Positions 46,455-55,446 of a DNA stretch of 64,000 bases are shown piece by piece. Source of the stretch: Enterococcus casseliflavus NBRC 100478 (GTDB taxonomy: Bacteria; Bacillota; Bacilli; Lactobacillales; Enterococcaceae); the NCBI RefSeq assembly GCF_001544095.1, contig NZ_BCPT01000011.1, positions 1 to 64,000 of the forward strand. The letters are read 5' to 3'. The notes below the pieces were generated by a model that was not told the DNA's origin, ran no database searches, and worked only from the letters and a program-made list of their open reading frames with translations. Within the stretch, counting starts at the first letter, position 1. Every line of letters begins with the position of its first letter. The position numbers and the translations under genes are program-made.

Positions 46455-47390
46455 TTATTGTCCGACTTGTTCCGCATACTCTCTTACGATGTCGAAATTG
46501 CTGTCTTGTGAAACAACGTATCCTTCATGAGAGTAAATATCAGAGATGATTTGTTTTCCTTCTTCATCTTTTCCGATCGCGATAAAGGCATCTTGGATTT
46601 TTTTGTCCCACTCTTCACTCATATCGCTGCGAACACTGATCGTATCGTTCGGAATCGGTTCGGTAAAGTACATTGGTTCTACCTCATCCATGATTTCTGG
46701 GTAATCATTTTTGACCGTGTTACGGGCATCTTCAAAAACGAACGCCGCATCAACGTCGCCATTCAAGACTGATAAGACCGCTTGGTCATGGCCTTTGACT
46801 TGAACAGTCGTCACATCCGTATTGATATCGATGCCTGCTTTTTTCATTTCTGCTACTGGCCAAACATAACCGGCAGAAGAAGTAACATCTTGCGTGGCAA
46901 TCGTTTTGCCTTTTAAATCGCCCAACTCTTTGATATCGCTGCCGCTTTTTACGACGATCATTGAACGATAGCTATCAACCAATTCATCCGTTGATTCGCC
47001 ACCAGGCTGCTTGATGCCATAACGCTGTGCTTGCAATAACACCTTTACATTGCTTTGCTCATTTGCTAAAACATAGGCATTCGGCGGTAAAAAGCCGACA
47101 TCTACTTGTTTCGAAGCCATTGCTTCGACGATTGTATTGTAGTCAGTGGAAACACTCACTGTAACTGGAATCCCCAATTCATCACTTAACAATTGCTCAA
47201 GTGGTTTTGCTTTTGCTTCTAATGTTTCTGCTGCTTGTGATGGGACAAATTGAACGGTCAACTTTTCTGGTACATATCCTGCTTCCTCAGCCGCCGAGTC
47301 AGTACTTGCTCCACCTGAGCCACATGCAGCCAGCGTAACTGCTGCCACCAAACCTAAACCAAACATTGCCGTTTTCTTCCAAACTTTCAT
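46455..47390 (-). CDS. phnD: phosphonate-type ABC transporter substrate-binding lipoprotein
   Basis: A 311-aa PhnD/TauT-family binding protein with a signal peptide and lipobox TLAACGSGG (Cys about residue 23). The mature part has LTVQFVPSQAAETLEAKAKPLEQLLSDELG, a phosphonate-binding segment VDVGFLPPNAYVLA and KTIATQDVTSSAGYVWPVAEMK. The start is ATG 47388-47390, spaced 8 nt from AAGGAG; a GTG one codon upstream is possible. It is the first gene of the phnDCEE operon. Confidence 0.9.
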   Translation of the reverse strand: MKVWKKTAMFGLGLVAAVTLAACGSGGASTDSAAEEAGYVPEKLTVQFVPSQAAETLEAKAKPLEQLLSDELGIPVTVSVSTDYNTIVEAMASKQVDVGFLPPNAYVLANEQSNVKVLLQAQRYGIKQPGGESTDELVDSYRSMIVVKSGSDIKELGDLKGKTIATQDVTSSAGYVWPVAEMKKAGIDINTDVTTVQVKGHDQAVLSVLNGDVDAAFVFEDARNTVKNDYPEIMDEVEPMYFTEPIPNDTISVRSDMSEEWDKKIQDAFIAIGKDEEGKQIISDIYSHEGYVVSQDSNFDIVREYAEQVGQ

Positions 47391-47418
47391 CACTTTTTCT
47401 CCTTTTCATATAAAAAAT

Positions 47419-47522
47419 CGAACTCATGGAATTCCGAACTTTCCTTTTTGATTATAAAAAACTACCGAATTAAAAACAATCTTTTTCGAATTACGAACGT
47501 TTTCTTTTTTGACAATGTTCGT
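47419..47522. promoter_or_regulatory. phnD proximal promoter with repeated CGAAY elements
   Basis: Minus-strand TTGTTT (47474-47479) and TATAAT (47451-47456) are 17 bp apart. Around them lie CGAACT (47419-47424 and 47435-47440, 16 bp apart), CGAATT (47466-47471 and 47487-47492, 21 bp apart) and the inverted pair ACGAAC (47493-47498) and GTTCGT (47517-47522). The spacing suggests a regulator bound on both sides of the promoter; none is identified. Confidence 0.5.
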
Positions 47523-47616
47523 GTTTTGACTGAAATCATTCGTGAGCACATTCTCAATAATCAACGTTTTTCGAAAGTTTCTTTCCATTTGTTCTACTTC
47601 CTCAGAGTATCAAATG

Positions 47617-47657
47617 AATATAAGGTTTGTGTTGTCAACGTGTAAAGATTCTGTTAA
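47617..47657 (-). promoter_or_regulatory. PhoP-box-like repeats and distal promoter upstream of phnD
   Basis: Minus-strand TTAACA (47652-47657), TTTACA (47641-47646) and TTGACA (47633-47638); the first two start 11 bp apart, as in PhoP boxes. TTTACA with TATATT (47617-47622, 18-bp spacer) could be a promoter giving a leader of about 220 nt. The remainder of this 460-bp gap has no gene I can support. Confidence 0.45.
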
Positions 47658-47779
47658 CAGCAAAAGGAACTTTGTGAACAACAAAGCATGGACATACTCG
47701 TCATTCTTACCCCGAGTGCACAAATTTTCTTGAAACGTCTAACCAGAAGATGACCGCACACTTTTTTTTACGAAACAAT

Positions 47780-47819
47780 ACAAAAAAAGCAGAGGATTCC
47801 CTTAAGAACCTCTGCTTTT
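47780..47819 (-). terminator. terminator after the second acetyltransferase
   Basis: AAAAGCAGAGG and CCTCTGCTTTT (47786-47796 with 47809-47819) pair around TTCCCTTAAGAA-type inner bases, with T8 next on the minus strand. Confidence 0.85.
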
Positions 47820-47850
47820 GACCTCATTCTCTTACTGTAAAAAGAGTCAT

Positions 47851-48315
47851 TTACCCTTGATCCGTTGGCAGCTGCAACAAGAGTACATGCTCGTTCTCAA
47901 TCATTTCACCCGTCAAAACAAAGCCATTGCGTTCGTAAAGCTTCGTTGCGATCTCGTTGCCATCCACAGCGGAGATCCTTAATTCTTGCGCTTGGATATG
48001 GGTTTTGAACCAATCTAACCCAGCAAGAAACGCCTGAGTGCCTAACCCTTGATTTTGGAATTTTTCTGCGATCATAAACCGCTCGATCCACCACGAAGCT
48101 TTTGGATAATCCTCATCCGCCTCGTAAAAACTAAATAGCATAAAGCCGACCATTTCCTCACCATTGTATAGGGCAAATGCCTGACGAGGTTCCTCATAGA
48201 TCGCCTCTAACATTGAGTACCAATTGGGCGCAACAAAGTCTTCTTGCTCCTTCGTTGTCTTCAAATTCATGCACGCACGATAGTTTTCTTTCGTGATTTC
48301 TTTTAACTGAATCAT
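47851..48315 (-). CDS. GNAT family N-acetyltransferase
   Basis: A 154-aa GNAT protein. The acetyl-CoA binding segment is RFMIAEKFQNQGLGTQAFLAGLDWF (about 84-108, with the QxxGLG motif), followed by LRISAVDGNEIATKLYERNGFVLTGEMIENEHVLLLQL, a diamine (SpeG/BltD-like) acetyltransferase pattern. Spermidine or another amine is a plausible acceptor but not shown. It is monocistronic. Confidence 0.82.
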   Translation of the reverse strand: MIQLKEITKENYRACMNLKTTKEQEDFVAPNWYSMLEAIYEEPRQAFALYNGEEMVGFMLFSFYEADEDYPKASWWIERFMIAEKFQNQGLGTQAFLAGLDWFKTHIQAQELRISAVDGNEIATKLYERNGFVLTGEMIENEHVLLLQLPTDQG

Positions 48316-48379
48316 TGCTTCGCTCCTTATCTAAGCCATTACAAATAACCATTTAGTTAAAACGGTTTCATTGGTGTAT

Positions 48380-48417
48380 AAAAAAACACCCAGGTTACTT
48401 TTACGTAATCTGGATGT
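48380..48417 (-). terminator. terminator of the rplU-prp-rpmA operon
   Basis: Minus strand ACATCCAGATTAC pairs with GTAACCTGGGTGT, followed by T7. Confidence 0.85.
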
Positions 48418-48424
48418 CATTTTC

Positions 48425-48718
48425 TTATGCTTCTTGCGCTACTGGATAAACAGATACTTGTTTTTTGTCGCGGCCTTTACGTTCGAAACGAACAACGCCA
48501 TCAACTTTTGCAAACAATGTATCATCTCCACCGATACCTACGTTTACCCCTGGGTAAATTTTAGTACCGCGTTGGCGATAAAGGATTGATCCGCCTGAAA
48601 CGGTTTGACCGTCAGCACGTTTCGCACCTAAACGTTTTGATTGAGAGTCACGTCCGTTAGAAGTAGAACCCCCACCTTTTTTGTGAGCGAAGAATTGCAA
48701 ATTCATTTTCATCAACAT
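48425..48718 (-). CDS. rpmA: 50S ribosomal protein L27 (with cleaved N-terminal extension)
   Basis: A 97-aa L27 near the peptidyl transferase centre. As in other Firmicutes it has an N-terminal extension ending in MNLQFF before [21 protein letters not shown]; cleavage after the second Phe by Prp, encoded next door, exposes the functional N-terminus. The start is ATG 48716-48718 after GGAGGTGCATCTC; an ATG three codons up overlaps the Shine-Dalgarno. Confidence 0.96.
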   Translation of the reverse strand: MLMKMNLQFFAHKKGGGSTSNGRDSQSKRLGAKRADGQTVSGGSILYRQRGTKIYPGVNVGIGGDDTLFAKVDGVVRFERKGRDKKQVSVYPVAQEA

Positions 48719-48730
48719 GAGATGCACCTC

Positions 48731-49075
48731 CTAGTTTTCTTTAGTAGTTTTGATTTGGATATAATCGTTGTACTCTTCTTGAACTGATTGCAAGCCGATC
48801 AACAAATTTTCTAAAAGAATTTGTGCGATATTCGACTGCTCTTGGGTCAAACGAGAAGGCAGTGTGACTAATAAGTACCCACCATTTTCGTTATCTGCTT
48901 CAACTTTTGGCGCAACACCAGCCAAAGCATCGATCCCATTGACTGCACTGATCGCTAAAGCGGATGCTGCAGCACAGACGATGTCTTTGCCGTATTCTCC
49001 TGCTTGTGCGTGTCCAGCTAGTTCAAAAGAAACAATCCGACCAGAGTCATTTCGTTTGAATGTCCCTTTGATCAT
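48731..49075 (-). CDS. prp: ribosomal-processing cysteine protease Prp
   Basis: A 114-aa protein with the catalytic His in FELAGHAQAGEYGKDIVCAAASALA (His about 22, Cys about 34). It removes the N-terminal extension of L27, as in Staphylococcus aureus. Its position between rplU and rpmA is diagnostic. It lies 12 bp from rpmA and 26 bp from rplU. Confidence 0.94.
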   Translation of the reverse strand: MIKGTFKRNDSGRIVSFELAGHAQAGEYGKDIVCAAASALAISAVNGIDALAGVAPKVEADNENGGYLLVTLPSRLTQEQSNIAQILLENLLIGLQSVQEEYNDYIQIKTTKEN

Positions 49076-49101
49076 ATTCGTTACCCTGCTTTTCGTAAGA
49101 A

Positions 49102-49410
49102 TTAAGCGTTGATCGCGTTAATAACAACTTTTGTGTAAGGTTGACGGTGACCTTGTTTACGGTGTGAATGTTTTTTAGGTTTGTATTTGAAAGTTACGAC
49201 TTTCTTTTGTTTGCCGTGTTTTTCAACAGTCCCTTCAACAGTTGCTCCTGCAACGATTGGGGCACCCACTTTTGTTGATTCGCCACCTACTAAGATAACT
49301 TCATCAAAAGTAACCTTTTGTCCAGCTTCAACGTCTAATTTTTCAACGTAGATTGCTTGACCCACTTCAACTTTTACTTGTTTCCCACCAGTTTTGATAA
49401 TTGCGTACAT
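49102..49410 (-). CDS. rplU: 50S ribosomal protein L21
   Basis: A 102-aa protein with the standard L21 sequence [18 protein letters not shown] and the C-terminal [21 protein letters not shown]. It binds 23S rRNA in the large subunit. First gene of the rplU-prp-rpmA operon; AAGGAGGTGC lies before the ATG. Confidence 0.97.
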   Translation of the reverse strand: MYAIIKTGGKQVKVEVGQAIYVEKLDVEAGQKVTFDEVILVGGESTKVGAPIVAGATVEGTVEKHGKQKKVVTFKYKPKKHSHRKQGHRQPYTKVVINAINA

Positions 49411-49515
49411 GCTCTACAGCACCTCCTTATAATATACTTAGACTCGCCATCCCAAGTGACTTTCGTACTTACTACTTGTTCTGTGCGGTTGTAGCTGTGG
49501 AGTCCACAATTACAA
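49411..49515 (-). promoter_or_regulatory. probable L21 leader RNA
   Basis: The roughly 100-nt 5' leader of rplU contains short complementary GC-containing segments (GTGGACTCCAC on the minus strand near 49494-49504, and GACTTTCGTACTTACTAC-like arms) as expected for the autoregulatory L21 leader of Firmicutes. Position supports the call more than sequence, which I cannot align. Confidence 0.5.
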
Positions 49516-49522
49516 CAGATTA

Positions 49523-49551
49523 ACTTTATCAAAATGTTTTCCTAAAGTCAA
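49523..49551 (-). promoter_or_regulatory. promoter of the rplU operon
   Basis: Minus-strand TTGACT (49546-49551) and TAAAGT (49523-49528), 17-bp spacer, with TGA directly before the -10 giving an extended -10. Confidence 0.65.
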
Positions 49552-49669
49552 TCACTAATTAAGGAAAAGACAGAATTCTTTTGCTACTAGTCATTTCCTT
49601 TTGTGCATTTTTTGTTTTCTATTACTATAGAAGAAAGAGCACAAGTGAAACAGAATTGGAGGAGTTTTC

Positions 49670-50323
49670 ATGCAATACCCCAAAGAATTAGCCACTGCCG
49701 TTCAACAGGCATCCCGCAGTTATCCGTTGGAAGGATTTGTTCCCGGTCAAGGACCGCTGCAGCCCAAATTGATGATAGTTGGGGAAGCCCCTGGTCGAAC
49801 CGAAATCGAAAATTTTATTCCTTTTAGCGGACAAGCAGGAAAAGAATTGATGAAATCGTTGGCTTTAGCCGGTTTGACCCGTGAGGATGTCTACATCACC
49901 AGCGCTGTCCGCAGCCGCCCATATTCCGTCAAAGAACGAATCAACAAACGCAGCGGTGCCCATGAGATCGTCCATCCCAATCGGACACCTACAAAAAAAG
50001 AAGTCTTGCTACACGCACCGCTGCTTGACTACGAGTTGTCCGTTGTAGATCCGCCTGTCATTGCAACTGTTGGCAATATCGGACTGCAGCGATTATTAGG
50101 CAACGCCTATTATATCAAAGATCACCATGGCGAAGTGATCCGTTCCAAAATACAAGAAAGCAATCCAACAAAAGATGGCTATCAATGGTCGGAAAAAGAA
50201 TATTTGATCGTGCCGATGTATCATCCCGCTGCGATCTTTTACAATCGAACGTTGACTCCGCAAATCGAAGCCGATTGGCGAGGGTTAAGAAACATCCTCT
50301 CACAAATACCAGCCGACGAATAA
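49670..50323 (+). CDS. uracil-DNA glycosylase family protein (family 4/5-like)
   Basis: A 217-aa protein of the UDG superfamily. Motif A is LMIVGEAPGRTEIENFIPFSGQAGKELMKSL (about 35-65), and the C-terminal His motif is MYHPAAIFYN (about 183-192). It lacks the four clustered Cys of iron-sulfur family 4 enzymes at the expected places, so it may be a divergent member. It would remove uracil from DNA. TGGAGGAG precedes the ATG. It ends 17 bp from leuD, which converges on it. Confidence 0.82.
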   Translation: MQYPKELATAVQQASRSYPLEGFVPGQGPLQPKLMIVGEAPGRTEIENFIPFSGQAGKELMKSLALAGLTREDVYITSAVRSRPYSVKERINKRSGAHEIVHPNRTPTKKEVLLHAPLLDYELSVVDPPVIATVGNIGLQRLLGNAYYIKDHHGEVIRSKIQESNPTKDGYQWSEKEYLIVPMYHPAAIFYNRTLTPQIEADWRGLRNILSQIPADE

Positions 50324-50340
50324 CGACCAGTCCCCTAGCC

Positions 50341-50928
50341 CTACTGCCAATACGCTGGAATCGTCTGCTCATAGGCGGTGATTTTCGCCTCTTCCTGCAA
50401 CGTGATACTGATCTCATCGAGACCGTGGATCAATTTGTGTTTCCAGGTAGCATCGATTGCAAAGAAATGCTCCTCCCCAGCAATGATCACACATTGCCTC
50501 GGCAAGTCGATGCTGATTTTTTCAGAAGCAGGCAGCGAGGCGATCCTTTGGCGAACATCCAATGGCAGCTCGATGGGCAGCAGCCCGTTTTTGGTGGCAT
50601 TCATATAGAAAATATCACCGAAGCTGCCAGCAATCACGGCTTTAAAGCCGTAATCCAACAGCGCCCATGCCGCGTGCTCTCGAGAAGAGCCAGAACCAAA
50701 ATTATCACCAGTGACGAGGACTTGAGCGGTCTGATATGCTGGATCATTCAAGATAAATGCTGGATTAGGCTTGCGTTGCGGCAAATAGCGCCAATCGTCA
50801 AATAAAAATTCGCCAAAACCCGTTTTTTCAACGCGTTTCAAATAATTTTTCGGTAGGATTTGATCGGTATCGATATTGTCATTCATCAAAGGCAGCGTCG
50901 TACCTTCAAATTGCGTAAAAGCTTCCAT
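50341..50928 (-). CDS. leuD: 3-isopropylmalate dehydratase small subunit
   Basis: A 195-aa swivel-domain subunit that works with LeuC to isomerise 2-isopropylmalate to 3-isopropylmalate. It has [27 protein letters not shown] at the N-terminus and [28 protein letters not shown] (about 68-95). The ATG overlaps the last base of the leuC stop. It is the last gene of leuABCD. Confidence 0.96.
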   Translation of the reverse strand: MEAFTQFEGTTLPLMNDNIDTDQILPKNYLKRVEKTGFGEFLFDDWRYLPQRKPNPAFILNDPAYQTAQVLVTGDNFGSGSSREHAAWALLDYGFKAVIAGSFGDIFYMNATKNGLLPIELPLDVRQRIASLPASEKISIDLPRQCVIIAGEEHFFAIDATWKHKLIHGLDEISITLQEEAKITAYEQTIPAYWQ

Positions 50929-52310
50929 TAACCAACACCTCCAACCACTTCTCGTACATCGACAAAGCGCCCATGAATCGCAGCTGCTGCCGCCATCGCT
51001 GGACTACAGAGGTGCGTCCGCGCGTTTTTCCCTTGCCGTCCAACAAAATTGCGGTTTGATGTGGAGGCACAGTGGACGCCTTCTGGTACTTTATCAGGAT
51101 TCATTCCTAAGCACATGGAACAGCCAGGCTCCCGCCATTCAAAACCAGCGTCAATAAAGACTTTGTCTAAACCGATCGCTTCCGCTGCTTTACGAACAGG
51201 GCGTGAACCAGGAACGATAATACCAGTGACCCCTTCTTTGATAGTCTGACCTTTCAAAATCGCCGCTGCCTCTTGCAGATCAGACAAACGACCATTGGTA
51301 CACGATCCAATAAAAATGTATTCAATGGGGATATCAGCAGCTGTCTGTCCAGGTTGCAACGCCATATATTCATAGGCTTGCTGATCATTGTGATCCCGCA
51401 CTTCAGGAAACGCTTCGCTGACTGGTACCCCCATTTCTGGATTGGTTCCCCAAGTGATATAGGGTTCTAAGGTTGTTGCGTCTAGGGTGATCAGGGCATC
51501 ATAGTTGGCATCTTCATCGGTATAAAGGCTTTGCCAATCAGCCACCGCACTGGCAAACGCTTGTGGCGCAAAGCGTCGATCCTTCACATAAGTAAAGGTC
51601 GTTTCATCAGGGGCGATCAAGCCCATTTTCGCCCCACCTTCGATCGACATATTGCAAATGGTCATGCGTTCTTCCATCGTCAGGCTACGGATCGTTTCGC
51701 CAAAGAATTCTACGGCATAGCCACCACCAAAATCAGTGCCATGGGTCGCGATCAATGCCAAAATAATATCTTTAGCGTACACTCCCGGCTGCAGGTGACC
51801 GGTAATCTCAACTCCCATGCGTTTCGGTTTTGTCTGCCAAATCGTCTGTGTCGCAAAGACATGCTCTACTTCACTCGTACCGATCCCAAACGCGATCGCA
51901 CCGAAAGCACCATGGGTGGCAGTGTGGGAATCCCCGCAAACGATCGTTTTCCCTGGTTGGGTCAAGCCAACTTCTGGGCCAACCATGTGGACGATTCCTT
52001 GGTTGGCAGAGCCATTGTCACACAATTCGATCCCAAAATCTCGACAGTTTTTACGTAACGTGTCCATTTGCTTTTTTGCAACCAGATCAGTGATGGTAAA
52101 AATATCTTTGGTAGGCACGTTGTGATCCATCGTTGCGAAGGTTTTTTCGGGACAGCGGACTGCCCGTCCCGCTTGCCGTAATCCTTCGAAGGCTTGCGGT
52201 GTCGTCACTTCATGGATCATATGCAGATCGACATAAAGCAGCTGCGCTTGCCCTTCTTCTCCTGTGATGACATGCCGATCCCATAGTTTATCAAACAGCG
52301 TTTTCCCCAT
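50928..52310 (-). CDS. leuC: 3-isopropylmalate dehydratase large subunit
   Basis: A 460-aa aconitase-family subunit that carries a [4Fe-4S] cluster. The three ligand cysteines are in [12 protein letters not shown] (about 345) and [11 protein letters not shown] (about 405-410). [31 protein letters not shown] is also conserved. It overlaps the end of leuB by 20 bp. Second step of leucine synthesis with LeuD. Confidence 0.96.
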   Translation of the reverse strand: MGKTLFDKLWDRHVITGEEGQAQLLYVDLHMIHEVTTPQAFEGLRQAGRAVRCPEKTFATMDHNVPTKDIFTITDLVAKKQMDTLRKNCRDFGIELCDNGSANQGIVHMVGPEVGLTQPGKTIVCGDSHTATHGAFGAIAFGIGTSEVEHVFATQTIWQTKPKRMGVEITGHLQPGVYAKDIILALIATHGTDFGGGYAVEFFGETIRSLTMEERMTICNMSIEGGAKMGLIAPDETTFTYVKDRRFAPQAFASAVADWQSLYTDEDANYDALITLDATTLEPYITWGTNPEMGVPVSEAFPEVRDHNDQQAYEYMALQPGQTAADIPIEYIFIGSCTNGRLSDLQEAAAILKGQTIKEGVTGIIVPGSRPVRKAAEAIGLDKVFIDAGFEWREPGCSMCLGMNPDKVPEGVHCASTSNRNFVGRQGKNARTHLCSPAMAAAAAIHGRFVDVREVVGGVG

Positions 52311-53355
52311 AATTGCTCACTCCTAACTGTGCAATAACCGCTTCTGTAAAGGCAGTTGTCGTTGCTGTACCACCTAGATCACGGGTCAAGATTCCCGCAT
52401 TCATTACCTCGTAACAAGCACTTTCGATGGTATCCGCCAGCTCTTCCTCTTGAAAGGACTCTCTTAGCATCATGACGACAGATAAAATCATGGAAACCGG
52501 ATTGGCGCAATTTTGCCCAGCGATATCAGGTGCAGAGCCATGAATCGGTTCATATAAAGAAACCCCTTCTGCGCCATGACTTGCGCTAGGCAGCACCCCT
52601 AATGACCCTGGCAAAACCGAGGCTTCATCACTTAAAATGTCGCCAAAGAGATTTTCTGTCACGATTACATCAAAGTCTTTGGGATTTTGGATGATTTTCA
52701 TAGCGGCGGAATCAACATATTGATGAGTCAACTGACAATCTGGGAATTCCTGTGCCGTTTCTTCCGCTAATCGGCGCCAAAGTCGGCTAGTCGCCAACAC
52801 ATTTGCTTTATCGACAGAGAGAACCCGCTTCTTCCGCGTGCGGGCGATCTCAAAAGCTTTACGCAAAATCCGTCGAATCTCTGCTTGATGATAATGATTG
52901 ATGTCGTAGGCTTCTTCAGGTTTTTCTGCTTTTTCGCCAAAATAGATACCGCCAGTCAACTCACGAACGATGACAAAATCTGTCCCCCGAAGGATCGCTT
53001 CTTTAATGGGAGACAAAGCAATCACCGCATCAACTACTTTGATGGGTCGAATATTGGCGTATAGCCCTAACGCTTGACGCAAATTCAAAAGTCCTTTCTC
53101 GGGTGTTATCGGTGCGTTTTCCCAAACTGGATCACCAATGGCTCCTAAAAGGATCGCATCCGCCTGCTGGCAAGCTTGTAGTGTTTCTTGCGGCAATGGC
53201 TCTCCAGTAAGTGCCAGCGCCGCACCACCAAATGGCCGCTGGTCAAAATGAAAGCGTTGGAGATGGTCTTGACAAGCCGCTTTTAATACCGCAAGCGCAC
53301 TGGCCATAATTTCTGGTCCGATGCCATCTCCTGCTAAAACCACGATCTTTTTCAA
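52291..53355 (-). CDS. leuB: 3-isopropylmalate dehydrogenase
   Basis: A 354-aa NAD-dependent decarboxylating dehydrogenase. The family signature region [24 protein letters not shown] (about 240-262) and [15 protein letters not shown] (about 132-146) are clear. The start is TTG 53353-53355, overlapping the leuA TGA, with GAGGTG upstream; no ATG fits. Translation is coupled to leuA. Confidence 0.95.
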   Translation of the reverse strand: MKKIVVLAGDGIGPEIMASALAVLKAACQDHLQRFHFDQRPFGGAALALTGEPLPQETLQACQQADAILLGAIGDPVWENAPITPEKGLLNLRQALGLYANIRPIKVVDAVIALSPIKEAILRGTDFVIVRELTGGIYFGEKAEKPEEAYDINHYHQAEIRRILRKAFEIARTRKKRVLSVDKANVLATSRLWRRLAEETAQEFPDCQLTHQYVDSAAMKIIQNPKDFDVIVTENLFGDILSDEASVLPGSLGVLPSASHGAEGVSLYEPIHGSAPDIAGQNCANPVSMILSVVMMLRESFQEEELADTIESACYEVMNAGILTRDLGGTATTTAFTEAVIAQLGVSNYGENAV

Positions 53356-54872
53356 ACAAGGACACCTCGATTCTTTAGAGCTGCGCTAGCCTGTACATAG
53401 GCTTTGGCTGACGCCTGCAAGACATCAAAGTCTAAGCCGATCCCGCTGATTTTTTCATTGGTTTCCTGGCATTCAATAACCACGTGCACTTCCGCTTGCG
53501 CATCTTCCCCACTGGTCAAGGCAGTGATCTCATAGTTCAACAACTTCGGCTGCTGCTGGAAAATCTGATCGATCGAGTTGTAGATAGCTTGGATACTGCC
53601 GGCACCGATAGCTGATGCCACTTGTTTTTCCTCATCTTTGATGATAGAAACCACCGCTCCTTGATGGCCATTGGACACATATTGTAGCTGAACGGCGTCC
53701 AACTCGCAGCCATCTTCTTGGCTGCGGCCCTGGTCAGCCACCAAAGCCAGCAAATCTTGTTCGGTCACTTGCTTTTTCTTATCTGCCAACTCTTTGAAGC
53801 GTTTAAACAATTCATTGGTTTCTTCTTGGTCAAACTGGTAGCCCAGCTGCTGCATTTTATCGACAAACGCATGGCGGCCAGAAAGTTTGCCAAGGGGCAG
53901 TGAGTTGGTTTGTACGCCTACCAGTTGCGGGGTAATGATTTCGTAAGTTTCAGGATTTTTCAAGACGCCATCTTGATGAATCCCAGATTCATGAGCATAG
54001 GCATTGCCGCCGACGATCGCTTTGTTTTTCGGTACCGTGATCCCAGACAAACGTGCCACCAGATCGCTGGTGCGTTTTGTTTCGTTTAACTTGATGTTGG
54101 AGGTAGCCTGATAGAAATCATTGCGAATATGCAACGCCAGCGCCACTTCTTCTAATGCGGTATTGCCCGCTCGTTCGCCGATCCCGTTGATCGTTCCTTC
54201 CACCCGATCAGCACCATTTTCGATAGCTGCCATCGCATTGGCTGTCGCCATTCCCAAGTCATCATGACAATGGGAAGAAAAAATGATCGGCTGCTCACTC
54301 TTGATATTGGCGATCAAATAGGCAAAAAGCGCACCATATTCCGTAGGATTAGTAAACCCTACTGTATCGGGCACATTGATGATCGTCGCGCCGGCATCAA
54401 TCGCTGTTTGAACCGCCTCAAGCAAGAAGGCCTTATCGGTGCGGGTGGCATCTTCTGGCGAAAATTGAACTTTTTCAAAGCGTTCACGGGCATAAGCCAC
54501 ATGTTCTTTGATGGAAGCAAGTACTTCTGCTTTCGTCATATTCAGCTTGTACTGGCGATGCACCTCACTCGTTGCTAGAAAGACATGGATCTGGGGATCG
54601 ACGGCTTGATGAAGAGCTTCATAGGCACGATCAATGTCTTTTTTCTGACAACGGGCAAGTCCTGCAACGGTCATTTTCGTCACCGCCCCAGCAATCGCTT
54701 GGACTGCTTGAAAATCTCCTTCTGATGCAATCGGAAAGCCTGCTTCGATCGTATCGATACCCCATTTTTCTAATTGCAGCGCCAGTTGAACCTTCTCTTT
54801 CGTATTGAAGTTGACTCCCGGCGTCTGTTCACCGTCTCTCAATGTGGTGTCAAAAAACTGGATTTTTCTCAT
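53352..54872 (-). CDS. leuA: 2-isopropylmalate synthase
   Basis: A 506-aa enzyme for the committed step of leucine synthesis, joining acetyl-CoA and 2-oxoisovalerate. The HMGL-like barrel has [16 protein letters not shown] (about 6-21), [15 protein letters not shown] (metal His) and [12 protein letters not shown] (about 228-239). The C-terminal third is the LeuA regulatory domain for leucine feedback inhibition. ATG 54870-54872 has GGAGG 8 nt upstream; a GTG one codon earlier is possible. It is the first structural gene behind an attenuator. Confidence 0.96.
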   Translation of the reverse strand: MRKIQFFDTTLRDGEQTPGVNFNTKEKVQLALQLEKWGIDTIEAGFPIASEGDFQAVQAIAGAVTKMTVAGLARCQKKDIDRAYEALHQAVDPQIHVFLATSEVHRQYKLNMTKAEVLASIKEHVAYARERFEKVQFSPEDATRTDKAFLLEAVQTAIDAGATIINVPDTVGFTNPTEYGALFAYLIANIKSEQPIIFSSHCHDDLGMATANAMAAIENGADRVEGTINGIGERAGNTALEEVALALHIRNDFYQATSNIKLNETKRTSDLVARLSGITVPKNKAIVGGNAYAHESGIHQDGVLKNPETYEIITPQLVGVQTNSLPLGKLSGRHAFVDKMQQLGYQFDQEETNELFKRFKELADKKKQVTEQDLLALVADQGRSQEDGCELDAVQLQYVSNGHQGAVVSIIKDEEKQVASAIGAGSIQAIYNSIDQIFQQQPKLLNYEITALTSGEDAQAEVHVVIECQETNEKISGIGLDFDVLQASAKAYVQASAALKNRGVLV

Positions 54873-54945
54873 CACTATTTCCTCCTTGGCAGTGGTAGGG
54901 GCACGCTTGGCGCGACCTCATTCAAACAAATTGAAAAAATGGTAT

Positions 54946-54984
54946 AAAAAAAGCACTCCATAAAGGGTTTCCTTCATGCAATGC
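54946..54984 (-). terminator. leu operon attenuator terminator
   Basis: On the minus strand GCATTGCATGAAGG pairs imperfectly with CCCTTTATGGAGTGC around AAA, followed by T7 (54946-54952). It lies between the leader peptide and leuA, as expected for a transcription attenuator. Confidence 0.8.
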
Positions 54985-54989
54985 GAATA

Positions 54990-55038
54990 GGACTCTTCAA
55001 ATGATGCCTTAAAAAGGCGGGTCATAGAAAAAGAGTCC
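54990..55038 (-). promoter_or_regulatory. leu leader hairpin (alternative structure)
   Basis: GGACTCTT (minus strand, just past the leuL stop) pairs with AAGAGTCC (54990-54997 with 55031-55038), enclosing a small GCC/GGC hairpin. Ribosome position on leuL would decide whether it forms, which controls the downstream terminator. Confidence 0.6.
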
Positions 55039-55089
55039 TTACGATAATAATAATAAAAATGCAGCTGTTTGTTTCAATCGTTTATCCAT
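55039..55089 (-). CDS. leuL: leucine leader peptide
   Basis: A 16-codon ORF encoding MDKRLKQTAAFLLLLS. Five of 16 residues are Leu, including four consecutive TTA codons immediately before Ser and the stop. AGGTGA lies 5 nt before the ATG. It is followed by alternative hairpins and a terminator before leuA. Leucine starvation should stall the ribosome on the TTA run and prevent termination. The arrangement is the classical amino-acid attenuator, which I read directly from the sequence. Confidence 0.88.
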   Translation of the reverse strand: MDKRLKQTAAFLLLLS

Positions 55090-55123
55090 CGTCGTCACCT
55101 ATCACTTTTTTTATCTTGTTATG

Positions 55124-55153
55124 AAGATACCAAACAGCAGGTTCCTCTGTCAA
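55124..55153 (-). promoter_or_regulatory. leu operon promoter
   Basis: Minus-strand TTGACA (55148-55153, consensus) and TATCTT (55124-55129) at 18 bp, with TGG before the -10. The predicted start is near 55117, about 28 nt upstream of leuL. Confidence 0.75.
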
Positions 55154-55297
55154 CACTTTTCCCTGAATTTTCTGAATATTTCGATAAAAAGTTCGTTTTC
55201 GCCTTGATGATGGGTTGCTTTTCTTCCTTGATGAAAATTTAAGCAGAACCTGACGAGATCTTCACAGGATTTTAACCAAACCTCCACATAACACCGT

Positions 55298-55364
55298 TAT
55301 GATAGAAATATCCCAAAAATATTTTTCACCCCTTTATCCTGCCAGTCGTATGACTGGTTTTTTT
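55298..55364 (+). ncRNA. possible short C-rich small RNA
   Basis: A clear plus-strand terminator (CCAGTC-GTAT-GACTGG plus T7, 55342-55364) has no gene upstream on its strand. A TATGAT (55298-55303) could be a -10 without a good -35, giving an RNA of about 55-60 nt with a weak AAATAT/ATATTT hairpin around CCCA and a single-stranded CACCCC. The remaining gap (55154-55297 and 55365-55446) shows no gene. The call rests mainly on the orphan terminator. Confidence 0.4.
55341..55364 (+). terminator. orphan intrinsic terminator
   Basis: Perfect 6-bp stem CCAGTC/GACTGG with a 4-nt loop and T7. It lies between divergent leuL and trmR on the plus strand and serves no annotated gene. Confidence 0.8.
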
Positions 55365-55446
55365 GTTGTTCCAAAGACTCGAAAAGATTGAACTTAAGGT
55401 GAGTTATTCGTATAATAAGGGGCAGCGATAAATGAGGAGGATGAAG

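Noticed and set aside
49779-49786. TTGGGGAA in the udg gene as a target of the small RNA
   Set aside because: It lies inside the coding sequence at conserved codons (GE of the GEAPG motif), not near a start site, so the match is probably due to protein constraint.
50185-50805. Plus-strand ORF of 206 codons opposite leuD
   Set aside because: It starts inside the udg gene in another frame and lies antisense to leuD; no site or homology.
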